This document shows positions 47,872-57,321 of a stretch of 64,000 bases of DNA, piece after piece. The stretch is from contig NZ_CP016027.1 in assembly GCF_001663815.1 (NCBI RefSeq), forward strand, positions 2,604,501 to 2,668,500, written 5' to 3'. The position numbers and the translations under genes were made by a program. Source of the stretch: Halothiobacillus diazotrophicus (GTDB lineage Bacteria; Pseudomonadota; Gammaproteobacteria; Halothiobacillales; Halothiobacillaceae). Below the pieces are notes generated by a model that searched no databases, was not told the origin of the DNA, and saw nothing but the letters and a program-made list of their open reading frames with translations. Position 1 is the stretch's first letter. Every line of letters starts with the position of its first letter.

Positions 47872-49155
47872 TTATTCAGCAGTTTGAGCGTTCGGTTGGC
47901 TTTCGGCCAAGGCCTGCTTGATTGCCTGGATCCGTGCCCGCCGGAGCGCTTCGCCAAGTTGCACGCCCGTGAGACCCCGTTCGAGAAACGGTGCCGGGGA
48001 AATGCCGCGGGCGATGTCGGCGGCAGCGCGTACCCGATCCGCCTGGGGATAGTCGCAGGTTTCCGAGCCCAGCCGGCCGCGGGCGTCGGCATGGCAGGCG
48101 GTCAGCACGTCGGCCATGCGCTCGGGGCGGCGCAGGCCGTCGAGGCTTTCGATGAGGTCGAGGAGGGTGGCGGGGCGCATTTCCATCGCGGCATGCACCC
48201 GGCCGTGCTGTGCCGTGGTGAGCACGGCCAGTTCCTTCACGGCCCGGGGCACCTTCAGGCGCGCGCAGAGGGCGCGGGTCGGTGCCACGCCGCGCTGTTC
48301 GTGCCCGATGTGGCGCGGCCATTCCTCGGGCGGGGTGAGCGCCTTGCCCAGATCGTGGCAGAGCACGGCAAACCGGACGGCCACGTCCTGACCCACGTCA
48401 TTGTTCAGGCCCACGGCGGCCGTGAGGGCCAGCAGGGTGTGGATGCCCGAGTCGATTTCCGGGTGGTAGTGGGCCGGTTGCGGCACGCCGAACAGGGCAT
48501 CGACTTCGGGGAACAGGACCTTCAGCGCGCCGACCGTGCGCAGGATCTCGAAGTAGCGGGCCGGGTTCGGGCTGGCGAGTGCCTTGCGGGTTTCCTGCCA
48601 GACCCGTTCGGCGGTCAGGTCGTCGAGTTCGCCCGAGGCGGTCATCGCCGTCATGAGGTCTCGGGTTTCCCCGGCGAGTTCGAAGCCCTCGGCGGCCAAC
48701 TGGGCGGCGAACCGGGCGACGCGCAGAACCCGCAGCGGGTCTTCGGCGAAGGCGGGGCTGACGTGGCGGAGGATGCGGGCATCGAGGTCCGCCTTGAAGC
48801 CGAAGGGATCGACGAGGGTGCCGTCCTGTTTCTGGGCAAGTGCGTTGATGGTGAGGTCGCGCCGCTGGAGGTCGTCTTCCAGCGTCACGTCCGGTGCAGC
48901 ATGGAACACGAAGCCCTGATGACCGCGCCCCTGCTTGCGTTCGGTGCGGGCGAGGGCATATTCCTCGCCGGTTTCGGGGTGCAGAAAGACGGGAAAATCC
49001 TGGCCGACCGGGCGGAAGCCGCGGCGGCGCATGTCCTCGGGGCTGCTACCGACCACGACCCAGTCCCGGTCCGAGGCCGGCCGACCCAGCAGGCGGTCGC
49101 GCACGGCACCGCCCACGACGTAGCAGTTCAGATCCTGTTCGATGGCGGGACTCAT
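47872..49155 (-). CDS. cca: CCA-adding enzyme (multifunctional CCA protein)
   Basis: Adds or repairs the CCA 3' end of tRNAs. The 427 residues follow the gammaproteobacterial class II layout. The nucleotidyltransferase head has YVVGGAVRDRLLGRPASDRDWVV with catalytic Asp29 and Asp31. RRDLTINALA and EDPLRVLRVARFAAQL are the neck motifs. The C-terminal HD phosphohydrolase domain has CHDLGK. The ATG overlaps the stop of the upstream signalling gene by 4 bases, so expression may be coupled to it. It lies downstream of that gene on the minus strand. Confidence 0.95.
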   Translation of the reverse strand: MSPAIEQDLNCYVVGGAVRDRLLGRPASDRDWVVVGSSPEDMRRRGFRPVGQDFPVFLHPETGEEYALARTERKQGRGHQGFVFHAAPDVTLEDDLQRRDLTINALAQKQDGTLVDPFGFKADLDARILRHVSPAFAEDPLRVLRVARFAAQLAAEGFELAGETRDLMTAMTASGELDDLTAERVWQETRKALASPNPARYFEILRTVGALKVLFPEVDALFGVPQPAHYHPEIDSGIHTLLALTAAVGLNNDVGQDVAVRFAVLCHDLGKALTPPEEWPRHIGHEQRGVAPTRALCARLKVPRAVKELAVLTTAQHGRVHAAMEMRPATLLDLIESLDGLRRPERMADVLTACHADARGRLGSETCDYPQADRVRAAADIARGISPAPFLERGLTGVQLGEALRRARIQAIKQALAESQPNAQTAE

Positions 49156-52100
49156 TGCAGCGTGGTCGGGGGGCTCACGAGCGCGGCCAGTTGCGTCTGT
49201 AATTGATGCAGCAGGCGGTGGAACGTAGCACTGTTCCGGCCTTGGGCCTGCTCGCTGTCATGCAGCTCGCGGTGAATCATATCCAGTTCGCTGCCCAGCA
49301 GGCCCTGTTCGACGATGAACTGATGGATGGGGCAGTGGTTGACTGCGCCCAGACTCGGAATTTGGCTGATGGACGCCTGTGGGTTGTTCAGTTGCCACTG
49401 CGTGGCGATCGCGCCCAGTGCCGTATGCGGGAAGGTTTGTTCGTCAAGGGCGTTCTGTGCCCGGTACAGCGTCAGGAAGTCCTCGGCGTACAAGGGGTGG
49501 GCGATGGCGTATCCCTGCGCCAGGTCGGCTCCCAGAATTCGTGCGACTTCGATCAGATCGGGCGTTTCGAGCCCCTCGGCGACGACGTTCAGATCCAGCG
49601 CATGCGTCATGTGGATCAGGGCGCCGATGAATTTGATGATCCGGACGGGATCGCTGTAGGCGGAGCGGATCAGGGCCTGGTCGATCTTGACCGTATCGAA
49701 CGGCAGGTTGTTCAGGCGGATCAGGTTGCTGTAGCCGGCGCCGAGATCGTCCATGGCGAGTTGCACGCCCATGTCCGAGAGCGTGCGCATCTGACGCTGC
49801 GATTGGTTCACGTCGATCATTTCGTGGTGTTCGAGCATTTCCAGGGTCAGTCGCGAAGCCGGGATGCCGTGACGAAGCAGGGCGTCGTGGACCCAGTTCG
49901 GGCAGTCGTTGTCGGCCAGCGCTTCGAGGGGCAGGTTGAGTGCGAGTCCCAGCGCCGATCCCGGCAGTTCCCGATCCCATTGGACGAGTTGTCGCAAGCC
50001 CTGCTCGAGACCCATTCGGAAGAGCTGGATGATCTGCTGTTCGTTGAGTCGCGGGATGAAGGCGCCGGGCATGATGATGCGGCCGTCTTCGAGACGCAGG
50101 CGGGCAAGCGCTTCCACTTTCTCGATTCGTCCGGATGCCAGCCCGATGATTGGTTGATAGACGAGTTTGAGTCCCATGCCATAGAAGGCCTGACGCCAGA
50201 GATCGAGTTCCTCGATCGAGGTGTTGACGATCTGCGTTTGTTTGAACTGCTGCCAGGTCTGGCTGACGATGAAGCCCAGCTGCTGGCAGAACGACTGGCG
50301 GAACGGGGTTTCGAACATGTTCGGATAGTCGCCGTACAATGTCAGGGTTGCCAGCGGACGTCGTTGTTCATCCGTGATGGGAATCCCGACGGAGCTGCGG
50401 ATACCGACGTTGAGGGCCGCCGTTCGCCAGGGTTCGGCTTCCGGGGCGGTGGAGAAACTGGCGATGCTCTGGATCTGTGCCTGGCGGAATGCCCGGGCGG
50501 TCGAACCGGCCATTTCGGGTTCTCCGGGCGCAATCCGCGGCATGCGCAATCCGCCGTACGCTGCCTGCATGGCTTCGCTGAAGGCTTCCACCCCTTCGCT
50601 GAAGTTGATGATGAATACCCCATCGGCATCGGGGGCGCCAATCCAGGAGGCCTGCACGCCGGGGCATTCGCGCAGCTTGCTGAGCAGTCGCTCGTTGAAT
50701 TCCTGCCATGACAGAGGCTGGCGGCCCATCGCGTCGATATCCAGCAGAATCTGTTGGTAGCGGTTGTTGATCGCGTGTTCGGACTCCAGTTCCTCGGAGA
50801 GTTCGATGCTCAGTCGTTCGGTCAGCACCAGTTCGAGTCGCGAGTGATCCTGGGGGGTGAGGCGGTGCTGCGCGATCAGCGTGTCGAACTGGTGCAGGTA
50901 GATGGTCATGGCCCGGACCAGACTGCTGGCCGTGAGTCCGATCAGGGCATGGATTTCACCCACGTGCTTGGCGGTGCTGCGATGCATGGCCTCGGTGAGC
51001 TCCGGGTCGAGGAGTTGTTGCAGGTGGACCGACTGCCGCGCCTTGAGGTGCGTAAATTCCGCCTCGCTAAGCTGGAGAATGATCTTCCGGGCGTCCGGGT
51101 CGGCTTGAAGCTCCGCATAGAAACGGTTGACGAAGTCCTCGACCAGACCGCCCAGTTGCGGGACGAAACGTTGCAGCAGGTTGGCCGCCGCCATCCCATA
51201 GGGCGGGGTGTGCAGATCCTGGACAGGTTGTTCCAGGTCGTCCGTCGTATTGTCGTTCCAGATGCACCAATTGTGCTTGCGGCCGCGCTTCTTGTTCTTG
51301 CATAGATAGAGGGCTGCGTCCGCATTGCGAATGAGTTGTTCGGGCTCGCAGTCGTCCTGCGGGAACAGAGCCACACCCATGCTCGCGCGGACACGTGCCG
51401 GCCCCTCGGGCAGTTCGACCGGTTCGGTCAATGCGTGGTTGATCCTTTCCAGGGTCTTCTTGAGGTGTTTCTTCTGCTCGATGCTTTCGATGAGGAGCAG
51501 AAATTCGTCGCCGCCCAACCGGGCCGCCATGTCGGTCTCCCGGAGCGTGGATTTGATCCGTTGCGCCAGTGCCTGAAGGAGCGCATCGCCGGTCGCGTGA
51601 CCGAAACGATCGTTGATGGGCTTGAAATCATCCAGATCGAGCATGACCAGGGCCATGTTCCGCTGGTTGCGCCTGGCTCGAGCCATCGCCTTGGGCAGGG
51701 CCTCGTCGATGCCGCGCCGGTTGGTCAACCCTGTCAGGGCATCGTGGTGGGCCAGAAACGCGGCCTGCTCACGCTCGTTGACGAGGCGCGCACGCAGGTC
51801 CAGCTGATCGAAGGCATTGGACAGCAGTTCGCCCAGTCGGCCGAGCATTTCGGTGAGCAGTCGGTCCAGCGGGCCTTCGTGTTGTGCCAGTACGATCAGA
51901 ACGGCCCAGGGCTGACTGGCACGGGTGATGGGTACGAAGATCAGTGTGGTGGAAAATCCGGGGAAGATCACGTCCTGCCAGGGGGCGATCAGTGTCAGGT
52001 CCGTTCCTGGCTCGATCACGGTCGTCTGGCTGCTCTGAACCTGGTTCAGATGGGCGGCCCAGACCGATCGGGCGTCTTCACCGAGATCGGATAGCAGTGT

Positions 52101-52394
52101 CATCCCGTCGCCGCCGGCAGCGAGAATATCGCAGGATGCGGGTTCGTCCGGTCGGGTACGGGCAACCCAGGCGCCCAGAAAGAGGCCGGTGGCGAGGAGT
52201 TGGGTACAGACGACGTCCAGCAGTTCCTGCTCGTCGTTGGTCGACATCAGGGTGCCGATCTGCCCCAGCAGGGATTGCATCAGTGCCTGCTGTCGTTCCA
52301 GTTGTTCCTGGAGGCGTTGAAGCGCGGCCGACTCCTGCGGGGCGTCAACTCGTTCGGACTCAACGAGCGGGTTGAGCGGATCACTGATGGTCAC
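49152..52394 (-). CDS. GAF-GGDEF-globin-GAF-EAL c-di-GMP signalling protein
   Basis: 1080-residue soluble protein. An N-terminal coiled coil (about 20-45) leads to a GAF domain (about 50-205) and a diguanylate cyclase domain with intact GGDEF at 294-298. A globin-sensor domain (about 400-510) carries the pattern LKARQSVHLQQLL and GEIHALIGL, with His482 the likely proximal heme ligand. A second GAF-like domain (about 565-720) precedes an EAL domain (about 740-975) with EALAR (761-765), MDDLGAGYS and VVAEGLET. A helical C-terminal tail contains NHCPIHQF. It may make or break c-di-GMP in response to oxygen or NO. Its stop overlaps cca. Confidence 0.85.
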   Translation of the reverse strand: MTISDPLNPLVESERVDAPQESAALQRLQEQLERQQALMQSLLGQIGTLMSTNDEQELLDVVCTQLLATGLFLGAWVARTRPDEPASCDILAAGGDGMTLLSDLGEDARSVWAAHLNQVQSSQTTVIEPGTDLTLIAPWQDVIFPGFSTTLIFVPITRASQPWAVLIVLAQHEGPLDRLLTEMLGRLGELLSNAFDQLDLRARLVNEREQAAFLAHHDALTGLTNRRGIDEALPKAMARARRNQRNMALVMLDLDDFKPINDRFGHATGDALLQALAQRIKSTLRETDMAARLGGDEFLLLIESIEQKKHLKKTLERINHALTEPVELPEGPARVRASMGVALFPQDDCEPEQLIRNADAALYLCKNKKRGRKHNWCIWNDNTTDDLEQPVQDLHTPPYGMAAANLLQRFVPQLGGLVEDFVNRFYAELQADPDARKIILQLSEAEFTHLKARQSVHLQQLLDPELTEAMHRSTAKHVGEIHALIGLTASSLVRAMTIYLHQFDTLIAQHRLTPQDHSRLELVLTERLSIELSEELESEHAINNRYQQILLDIDAMGRQPLSWQEFNERLLSKLRECPGVQASWIGAPDADGVFIINFSEGVEAFSEAMQAAYGGLRMPRIAPGEPEMAGSTARAFRQAQIQSIASFSTAPEAEPWRTAALNVGIRSSVGIPITDEQRRPLATLTLYGDYPNMFETPFRQSFCQQLGFIVSQTWQQFKQTQIVNTSIEELDLWRQAFYGMGLKLVYQPIIGLASGRIEKVEALARLRLEDGRIIMPGAFIPRLNEQQIIQLFRMGLEQGLRQLVQWDRELPGSALGLALNLPLEALADNDCPNWVHDALLRHGIPASRLTLEMLEHHEMIDVNQSQRQMRTLSDMGVQLAMDDLGAGYSNLIRLNNLPFDTVKIDQALIRSAYSDPVRIIKFIGALIHMTHALDLNVVAEGLETPDLIEVARILGADLAQGYAIAHPLYAEDFLTLYRAQNALDEQTFPHTALGAIATQWQLNNPQASISQIPSLGAVNHCPIHQFIVEQGLLGSELDMIHRELHDSEQAQGRNSATFHRLLHQLQTQLAALVSPPTTLQ

Positions 52395-52719
52395 GATGCG
52401 TTAGGTATCCAGTCGAAAGTCGGCCGAAAATCGGCATTGCGGCGGACGGATGGGCGAATCCGAAGTCCCCTCGTATGGTGAATCGCATCGTGCCGATCGG
52501 GCGGCGGCGACAATATCTGCCGTGCCGGGACGCGATGACCCTATGAACTTGATTAGGTTAAACAAGGCGCTCAGGCTTGTCTATGCCGTTTGAACCGTTG
52601 TGCCCGCCTTGCTGCGACAGACACGAAAGCAGGTGGTCGGGCTGTATCGGGCGGTCTTCATTGGCCGGCGGGATGGGTGACTGTACGCCAAACGGGTTTT
52701 CGCTCAGAATGATTGCCCT
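52395..52719. other. Intergenic region between two divergent genes
   Basis: 325 bases with no supportable gene. It must hold the promoters of the minus-strand c-di-GMP gene and plus-strand tcdA. AT-richer stretches occur near 52540-52590, but no pair of hexamers is convincing. Confidence 0.4.
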
Positions 52720-53499
52720 ATGACCCTACAAACCTCCCCTTTTTCTCCGCCTTTGCCAGCAATCTCCGAAGAAACCACGGACGAGCGCACCGAACTGCTG
52801 ATCGGTTCGACGGGACTGGCCCGATTGCGGGCCGCCCGCGTCCTCGTGGCCGGTTTGGGCGGCGTAGGCGGCGCCTGTGCAGAGTCGCTGGTGCGTGCCG
52901 GAGTCGGCACGGTTTACCTGCTGGATCACGACCGTTTCGGCCGTTCAAACCTGAACCGGCAGATGCTCTCCACCGAAACCGTGCTCGGACAGGCCAAGGC
53001 CGAGGTCGCAGCCGCCCGTTTTGCCTCGATTCGCGACGACATCACGACGATTCCCCTGCCGATGTTCCTGCAGGAATCTGCCGTCACTGAGTTCCTGACG
53101 GCGCACCCGGTCGACGCCATCGCCGACTGCATCGATTCGATCGGGGTGAAGGCCGTGTTGCTGGCCGAGGCGCGTGCGCGAGGCATCATGACCATGACGG
53201 CGCTGGGCGCGGGCAATCGGATCGATGCGCGGGCGGTTCGCGTCGGGGTGCTGGCCGAGGTGCAGGGTTGCGGTCTGGCGCGGGTCCTGCGGACCCGCCT
53301 GCGGCGGCTGCAGTCGCCGCTGGACGTGCCGGTGGTTTATTCGACCGAACTGCCGAAGAAGCCCGCCAAGCACGTGCCCACGACCAACGGGGTCAGACCC
53401 CGTGCCGTCAACGGGACGATCAGCTACATGCCCAATATCTTCGGCCACATCGTCGCCGGCGAAATCATCCGTCACCTGCTCGCTGACGAGGCGCCATAA
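52720..53499 (+). CDS. tcdA: tRNA threonylcarbamoyladenosine dehydratase (TcdA/CsdL, ThiF/MoeB family)
   Basis: E1-like ATP-dependent enzyme that cyclises t6A37 to ct6A in tRNA. The 259 residues have the adenylation loop GLGGVGGACAESLVRAGVG near residues 46-64, DHDRFGRSNLNRQ, an ADCIDSIGVKAVLL segment and a C-terminal NGTISYMPNIFGHIVAGEIIRHL typical of TcdA. It lacks the two CxxC zinc motifs of MoeB and ThiF. It is a single gene read toward the acidic protein gene on the other strand. Confidence 0.88.
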   Translation: MTLQTSPFSPPLPAISEETTDERTELLIGSTGLARLRAARVLVAGLGGVGGACAESLVRAGVGTVYLLDHDRFGRSNLNRQMLSTETVLGQAKAEVAAARFASIRDDITTIPLPMFLQESAVTEFLTAHPVDAIADCIDSIGVKAVLLAEARARGIMTMTALGAGNRIDARAVRVGVLAEVQGCGLARVLRTRLRRLQSPLDVPVVYSTELPKKPAKHVPTTNGVRPRAVNGTISYMPNIFGHIVAGEIIRHLLADEAP

Positions 53500-53526
53500 A
53501 AAAACCGACCGGGGGGAGCGGTCGGT
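53497..53526 (-). terminator. Terminator of the small acidic protein gene
   Basis: ACCGACCG pairs with CGGTCGGT around a G-rich loop. On the minus strand a run of seven T follows. It starts within the tcdA stop codon on the other strand, so it may also act weakly for tcdA. Confidence 0.8.
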
Positions 53527-53567
53527 TCTGGGGATGGGGGCGTCGGCCCGATGGCCGACTTGCGGGA

Positions 53568-53831
53568 TTACTGATCGTCGTCGATATCCAATTCGTCGTC
53601 GCCGATTTCCTCAATCCGCTCCAGATCCAGGAACCCTTCGATTTCATCGGCGAAGGCCATGGCGGTGTCGGCCCAGATCATGGGGCGCACTTCCGTGGTG
53701 ATCTCGCCTTCCTCGTCGCTTTGTACCAGAGCGAAGCAGGTGAGGGGTTCGTACCCCGTGCCCTCTTCTTCGTCCGCAATCAGGGCATACCAGTCATCCG
53801 CAGGCATGATGCTCAGAATTTTCGTGGCCAT
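53568..53831 (-). CDS. Small acidic protein of unknown function
   Basis: 87 residues beginning MATKILSIMPADDWYALIADEEEGTGYEPLTCFALV. The protein is rich in Asp and Glu, especially its C-terminus (ERIEEIGDDELDIDDDQ), and has no membrane or signal segment. GGAGAG lies upstream of the ATG at 53831; an upstream open extension of 14 residues is possible. I do not recognise a family. It is a monocistronic minus-strand gene with a strong terminator, located between tcdA and the pyr operon. Confidence 0.75.
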   Translation of the reverse strand: MATKILSIMPADDWYALIADEEEGTGYEPLTCFALVQSDEEGEITTEVRPMIWADTAMAFADEIEGFLDLERIEEIGDDELDIDDDQ

Positions 53832-53898
53832 GGGGTGCTCTCCATTGGTGGGGATTGACGATCGATAAAACATATCATGGCAGTAGGATATGACGCTT

Positions 53899-55284
53899 TC
53901 ATGGCGCGTCCGGCGTACTGCCTCGCCAGAATACCTTCTTGCCGTTCACCCAGGTGGACTGGACTTCATGCCGGAAATCCCAGCCGAAGAACGGGGTATC
54001 CCGACCGGCTGAGCGCATGGTCGTGTCGTCCAGCGTCCAGAAGGAATCCGGATCGACCAGGGCAAGATCGGCCCGAGCGCCGATCTCGATGCGCCCGGAG
54101 TCGTGCAACCCGAACAGGTCCGCCGGTCGTCGCGTGAGTGCGTCGAGGGCGCGGTCCAGGGTGATCACGCCATCGTCGGCGAGCTTGAGCATCAGCGGCA
54201 GGAGGGTGTCCAGGCCCGAAATGCCCGGTTCGGTCTCGGGGAAGGGCGCCAGCTTGCCATCGGACTCGTGCGGTTGATGATCGGAGATCACGCAGTCGAT
54301 GATGCCCGCGGCCAGACCCTCGCGCAGGGCGTCCCGGTCCCGCAGGCTGCGCAGGGGCGGCAGCACGTGCGTACTGCCGCAGAGGGCGTCGGTGTCCATC
54401 TCGGACAACCACAGCTGATGCGCACTCACTGAGGCGGTGATGGGCAGCCCGTCGGCCTTCGCCTGCTCGACCAACCGCAGGGCGGCGCGGGAGGAAATGT
54501 TGTTGACGTGGATGCGCGCGCCGGTTTCCGGCAGCACGGCCAGCATCTGGGCCAGCGGGGCCGTTTCGGCGGAAACGGGGATGCCGGGCAGGCCCAAGCG
54601 CGTGGCGATGACCCCTTCGTGGGCGCAGCCGCGTTTGCCGAGCGACGGATCCAGTGGCTGGACGATCACCTGGATGTCGAAGGTGGCCGCGTATTCGAGC
54701 GCCCGGCGCAGCAGGCGCAGATCCTTCACGGGGTAGTGGGCGTTGGTGATGCCGACGCAGCCGCCTTCGGTCAGTTCGGCCATTTCGGCCAGCAACTCGC
54801 CCTTCAAGCCTTGCGTCATGGCGCCGATGGCGACGACCCGGGCGCGTCCGGCCAGTTGAGCACGCCGCTTGATGAAGCGCGCGACGGCGATCGTGTCGAG
54901 CACCGGATCGGTATCCGGCGGCATGCAGAGGGTCGTGATCCCACCGGATACGGCCGCCAGGGTCTCGGTGGCGATGGTGGCCTTGTGCTCCAGGCCGGGT
55001 TCGCGCAGGCGGGCCCAGCCGTCGATGACGCCGGGGATCAGCCATTGGCCGTCGGCGGAAATCGTCCGGACGTCCTGCGCCGGGAAGTGCTCGGGTTTCG
55101 CGCCGATGCCGACGATCTTCCCGTTGGCGAGATAGACGTCGGCGACCTGGTCCTGACCGCTGGCCGGATCGAGCACGCGGGCGCCGCGGATCAGCCAGGT
55201 GTCGCAGTCGAACCCGGGGCGGCAGCCTTCGGGGTGACGCACGGGGTCGAGATCGATGCCGAGGTTGGGCGGATTTTGAATCAT
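53899..55284 (-). CDS. pyrC': Dihydroorotase-like protein PyrC' (pseudo-enzyme)
   Basis: 461 residues with the amidohydrolase fold of class I dihydroorotase but without its metal site. The DxHxH motif reads D88-G-W90-A-R92, so both histidines are lost. The later His positions read VQPLD and VNNIS, whereas the Asp of SDHQPH is kept. In Pseudomonas, such inactive homologues are structural partners of aspartate transcarbamoylase, and the order pyrB-pyrC' fits that role here. The ATG at 55284 overlaps the pyrB stop. An active dihydroorotase must lie elsewhere in the genome. Confidence 0.9.
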   Translation of the reverse strand: MIQNPPNLGIDLDPVRHPEGCRPGFDCDTWLIRGARVLDPASGQDQVADVYLANGKIVGIGAKPEHFPAQDVRTISADGQWLIPGVIDGWARLREPGLEHKATIATETLAAVSGGITTLCMPPDTDPVLDTIAVARFIKRRAQLAGRARVVAIGAMTQGLKGELLAEMAELTEGGCVGITNAHYPVKDLRLLRRALEYAATFDIQVIVQPLDPSLGKRGCAHEGVIATRLGLPGIPVSAETAPLAQMLAVLPETGARIHVNNISSRAALRLVEQAKADGLPITASVSAHQLWLSEMDTDALCGSTHVLPPLRSLRDRDALREGLAAGIIDCVISDHQPHESDGKLAPFPETEPGISGLDTLLPLMLKLADDGVITLDRALDALTRRPADLFGLHDSGRIEIGARADLALVDPDSFWTLDDTTMRSAGRDTPFFGWDFRHEVQSTWVNGKKVFWRGSTPDAP

Positions 55285-56288
55285 GAATCTGTACTCGCGC
55301 TCATGCACAGGGCCATCACGGCCATGCGCACGCCAATGCCGTTGGAAACCTGCTCAAGAATGACCGATTGCGGTCCGTCGGCCACCCGGGACTCGATCTC
55401 CACGCCTCGGTTGGCGGGGCCGGGGTGCATGACGATGGCATCGGGTTTCGCCCAGCGGAGTTTTTCCTCGGTAAGGCCGTACAGGCGATAGAACTCCTGT
55501 TCGGTGGGCAGCAGGCCCGATTCCATCCGTTCCCGTTGCAGGCGCAGCATGATGATGACGTCCACGTCCTTCAGGCCGCTCTTCATGTCGTGGAACACGC
55601 GGACGCCCAGCGGTTCGATGTCGTTCGGGATCAAGGTGCGCGGACCGATGACCCGCAGTTCGCCGACGTTCAGCGAATTGAAGGCGTGGATCTGCGAACG
55701 GGCGACGCGGGAATGCTTGATGTCGCCGACGATCGCGATGCGCAGCGGGGCGAAATCCCCCTTGATGCGACGGATGGTGAAGGCGTCGAGCAGGGCCTGG
55801 GTGGGGTGGGCATGCCAGCCGTCCCCGGCGTTCAGGACCGACACATGCGGCGCAACGTGGCGGGCGATGAAGTGCGCGGCGCCGGATTGGTCGTGTCGCA
55901 CCACGAACATGTCGGCCTGCATGGCCTCGATGTTGCGCAGGGTGTCCAGCAGACTCTCGCCCTTGGTCGTGGCCGAGGTCGACAGGTTGATGTTCAGCAC
56001 GTCCGCCGACAGTCGCTTGGCCGCCAGTTCGAAGGTGGTGCGGGTGCGGGTGGACGATTCGAAAAACAGGTTGACCACGGTGCGCCCGCGCAGCAGCGGC
56101 ACCTTCTTGATCTCGCGGTCAGTGACCGACATGAAGCCTTCCGCCGTGTCGAGAATGCGCGTGATCCAGGTCGGACCGAGGCCCTCGATCGTCAGCAGGT
56201 GCTTGAGATGCCCCTGACTGTCGAACTGAATCGCCCAGGGGTCCTTGGCCAGCTTGGGGATGATCGGTCGGACGAAGTTCACGGCCAT
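55281..56288 (-). CDS. pyrB: Aspartate carbamoyltransferase catalytic chain
   Basis: Condenses carbamoyl phosphate and aspartate, the committed step of pyrimidine synthesis. The 335 residues show the carbamoyl-phosphate motif [29 protein letters not shown], and the MLRLQRERM and HPGPANRG motifs. The ATG at 56288 gives [13 protein letters not shown] and overlaps the pyrR stop by one base. The N-terminal extension relative to E. coli PyrB is typical of the Pseudomonas-type enzyme that assembles with PyrC'. No pyrI follows. Confidence 0.97.
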   Translation of the reverse strand: MAVNFVRPIIPKLAKDPWAIQFDSQGHLKHLLTIEGLGPTWITRILDTAEGFMSVTDREIKKVPLLRGRTVVNLFFESSTRTRTTFELAAKRLSADVLNINLSTSATTKGESLLDTLRNIEAMQADMFVVRHDQSGAAHFIARHVAPHVSVLNAGDGWHAHPTQALLDAFTIRRIKGDFAPLRIAIVGDIKHSRVARSQIHAFNSLNVGELRVIGPRTLIPNDIEPLGVRVFHDMKSGLKDVDVIIMLRLQRERMESGLLPTEQEFYRLYGLTEEKLRWAKPDAIVMHPGPANRGVEIESRVADGPQSVILEQVSNGIGVRMAVMALCMSASTDS

Positions 56289-56824
56289 CAGCGGGGTTCC
56301 TCTCGGGTCACGATGCGGGCGCTCAGGGGGGCCGGGCCATCGACATGGATCTGTTGCAAGGGGCTGAGCGCCAGCCGCTGGCCGACGGTCTGCGCGGCGA
56401 TGGGCAACTCGCGACCGTCCCGTTCGTAGACGACGGCCAACCAGATGCGTGCCGGTCGGCCGTAATCGAAGAGTTCGTTCAGCGCGGCGCGGATCGTCCG
56501 TCCGGTATAGAGCACGTCGTCCACCAGGATGACATCCCGGCCGTCGATGTCGACCGGCAGCTGCGACGGCGCCACCTGCGGATGCAGGCCGATGGTGTCG
56601 AAGTCGTCCCGATAGAAGGTGATGTTGAGCTTGCCCAGCGGGTCGGGCAGGCCGAGGCGCTGGCGCAGCGCTTCGGCTACCCACACGCCGCCGCTGTGGA
56701 TGCCGACCATCAGGGGATCGGTCAGGATGCCCTGATCGATGGCCTGCTGCAGGTCGTGGTGGATCTGGTCCATCAGACCGTCGATCGGACTGAGGGTGGG
56801 CGTATCCGGCGTTGATGGCATCAT
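56288..56824 (-). CDS. pyrR: PyrR bifunctional regulator / uracil phosphoribosyltransferase
   Basis: 178 residues of the type I phosphoribosyltransferase fold. The PRPP-binding motif [18 protein letters not shown] is intact. [18 protein letters not shown] and [13 protein letters not shown] are PyrR motifs. In gram-positives it attenuates pyr mRNA; in gammaproteobacteria its regulatory role is less clear. ATG ATG at 56824/56821 leaves the exact start ambiguous by one codon. It lies between ruvX and pyrB in the operon. Confidence 0.93.
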   Translation of the reverse strand: MMPSTPDTPTLSPIDGLMDQIHHDLQQAIDQGILTDPLMVGIHSGGVWVAEALRQRLGLPDPLGKLNITFYRDDFDTIGLHPQVAPSQLPVDIDGRDVILVDDVLYTGRTIRAALNELFDYGRPARIWLAVVYERDGRELPIAAQTVGQRLALSPLQQIHVDGPAPLSARIVTREEPR

Positions 56825-56842
56825 GGTCGGTACATCGTCGTG

Positions 56843-57307
56843 TTAGGGCTGCGGGGGAGAATCGGCAGCGGTGCCCGGATTCTGGCTGAAAAACGTGTCA
56901 AGAATAATCGCCGCGGCCTGGGAGTCAATCAGACCCGGATTTTTTTTTACGGCCTGTTTGCCGTGTCGCGCGGTCAGCGCCAGTTCGGCCTGCTCGGAGC
57001 TCAGGCGTTCGTCCACGTAATGCACCGGCAGGTTGAATCGACCCGAAAGCCGTCGACCGAAACGACGGATGAATTCGGCTACGGGGTAGGTCTGGCCGTC
57101 ATCCGTCAGGGGCCAGCCCAGAACGAATCCCACCGGCCGCCATTCGGTCACGAGGTCGGCGATGGCCTGCCATTCGATCTGGTGGGCGTTCTGATGGGCA
57201 ATGGTGGTCAATGGCCGCGATGAGCCGATCAGCTGCTCGCCGACGGCGATGCCCATCCGCCACGCCCCGTAGTCGAACGCGATCCAGGTGCCGGGTGTGC
57301 CCGTCAT
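56843..57307 (-). CDS. ruvX: Putative pre-16S rRNA nuclease RuvX/YqgF
   Basis: 154-residue RNase H-like protein involved in 16S rRNA 5' processing. [13 protein letters not shown] holds the first catalytic Asp, VDERLSS the Glu, and [14 protein letters not shown] the last Asp, all conserved. The ATG at 57307 is used; a GTG one codon upstream is the alternative. The order yqgE-ruvX-pyrR is the standard gammaproteobacterial arrangement. Confidence 0.94.
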   Translation of the reverse strand: MTGTPGTWIAFDYGAWRMGIAVGEQLIGSSRPLTTIAHQNAHQIEWQAIADLVTEWRPVGFVLGWPLTDDGQTYPVAEFIRRFGRRLSGRFNLPVHYVDERLSSEQAELALTARHGKQAVKKNPGLIDSQAAAIILDTFFSQNPGTAADSPPQP

Positions 57308-57321
57308 CACGCCGCGCGAGC

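Noticed and set aside
47830-49206. Plus-strand frame opposite cca
   Set aside because: The minus strand encodes a full CCA-adding enzyme with catalytic motifs.
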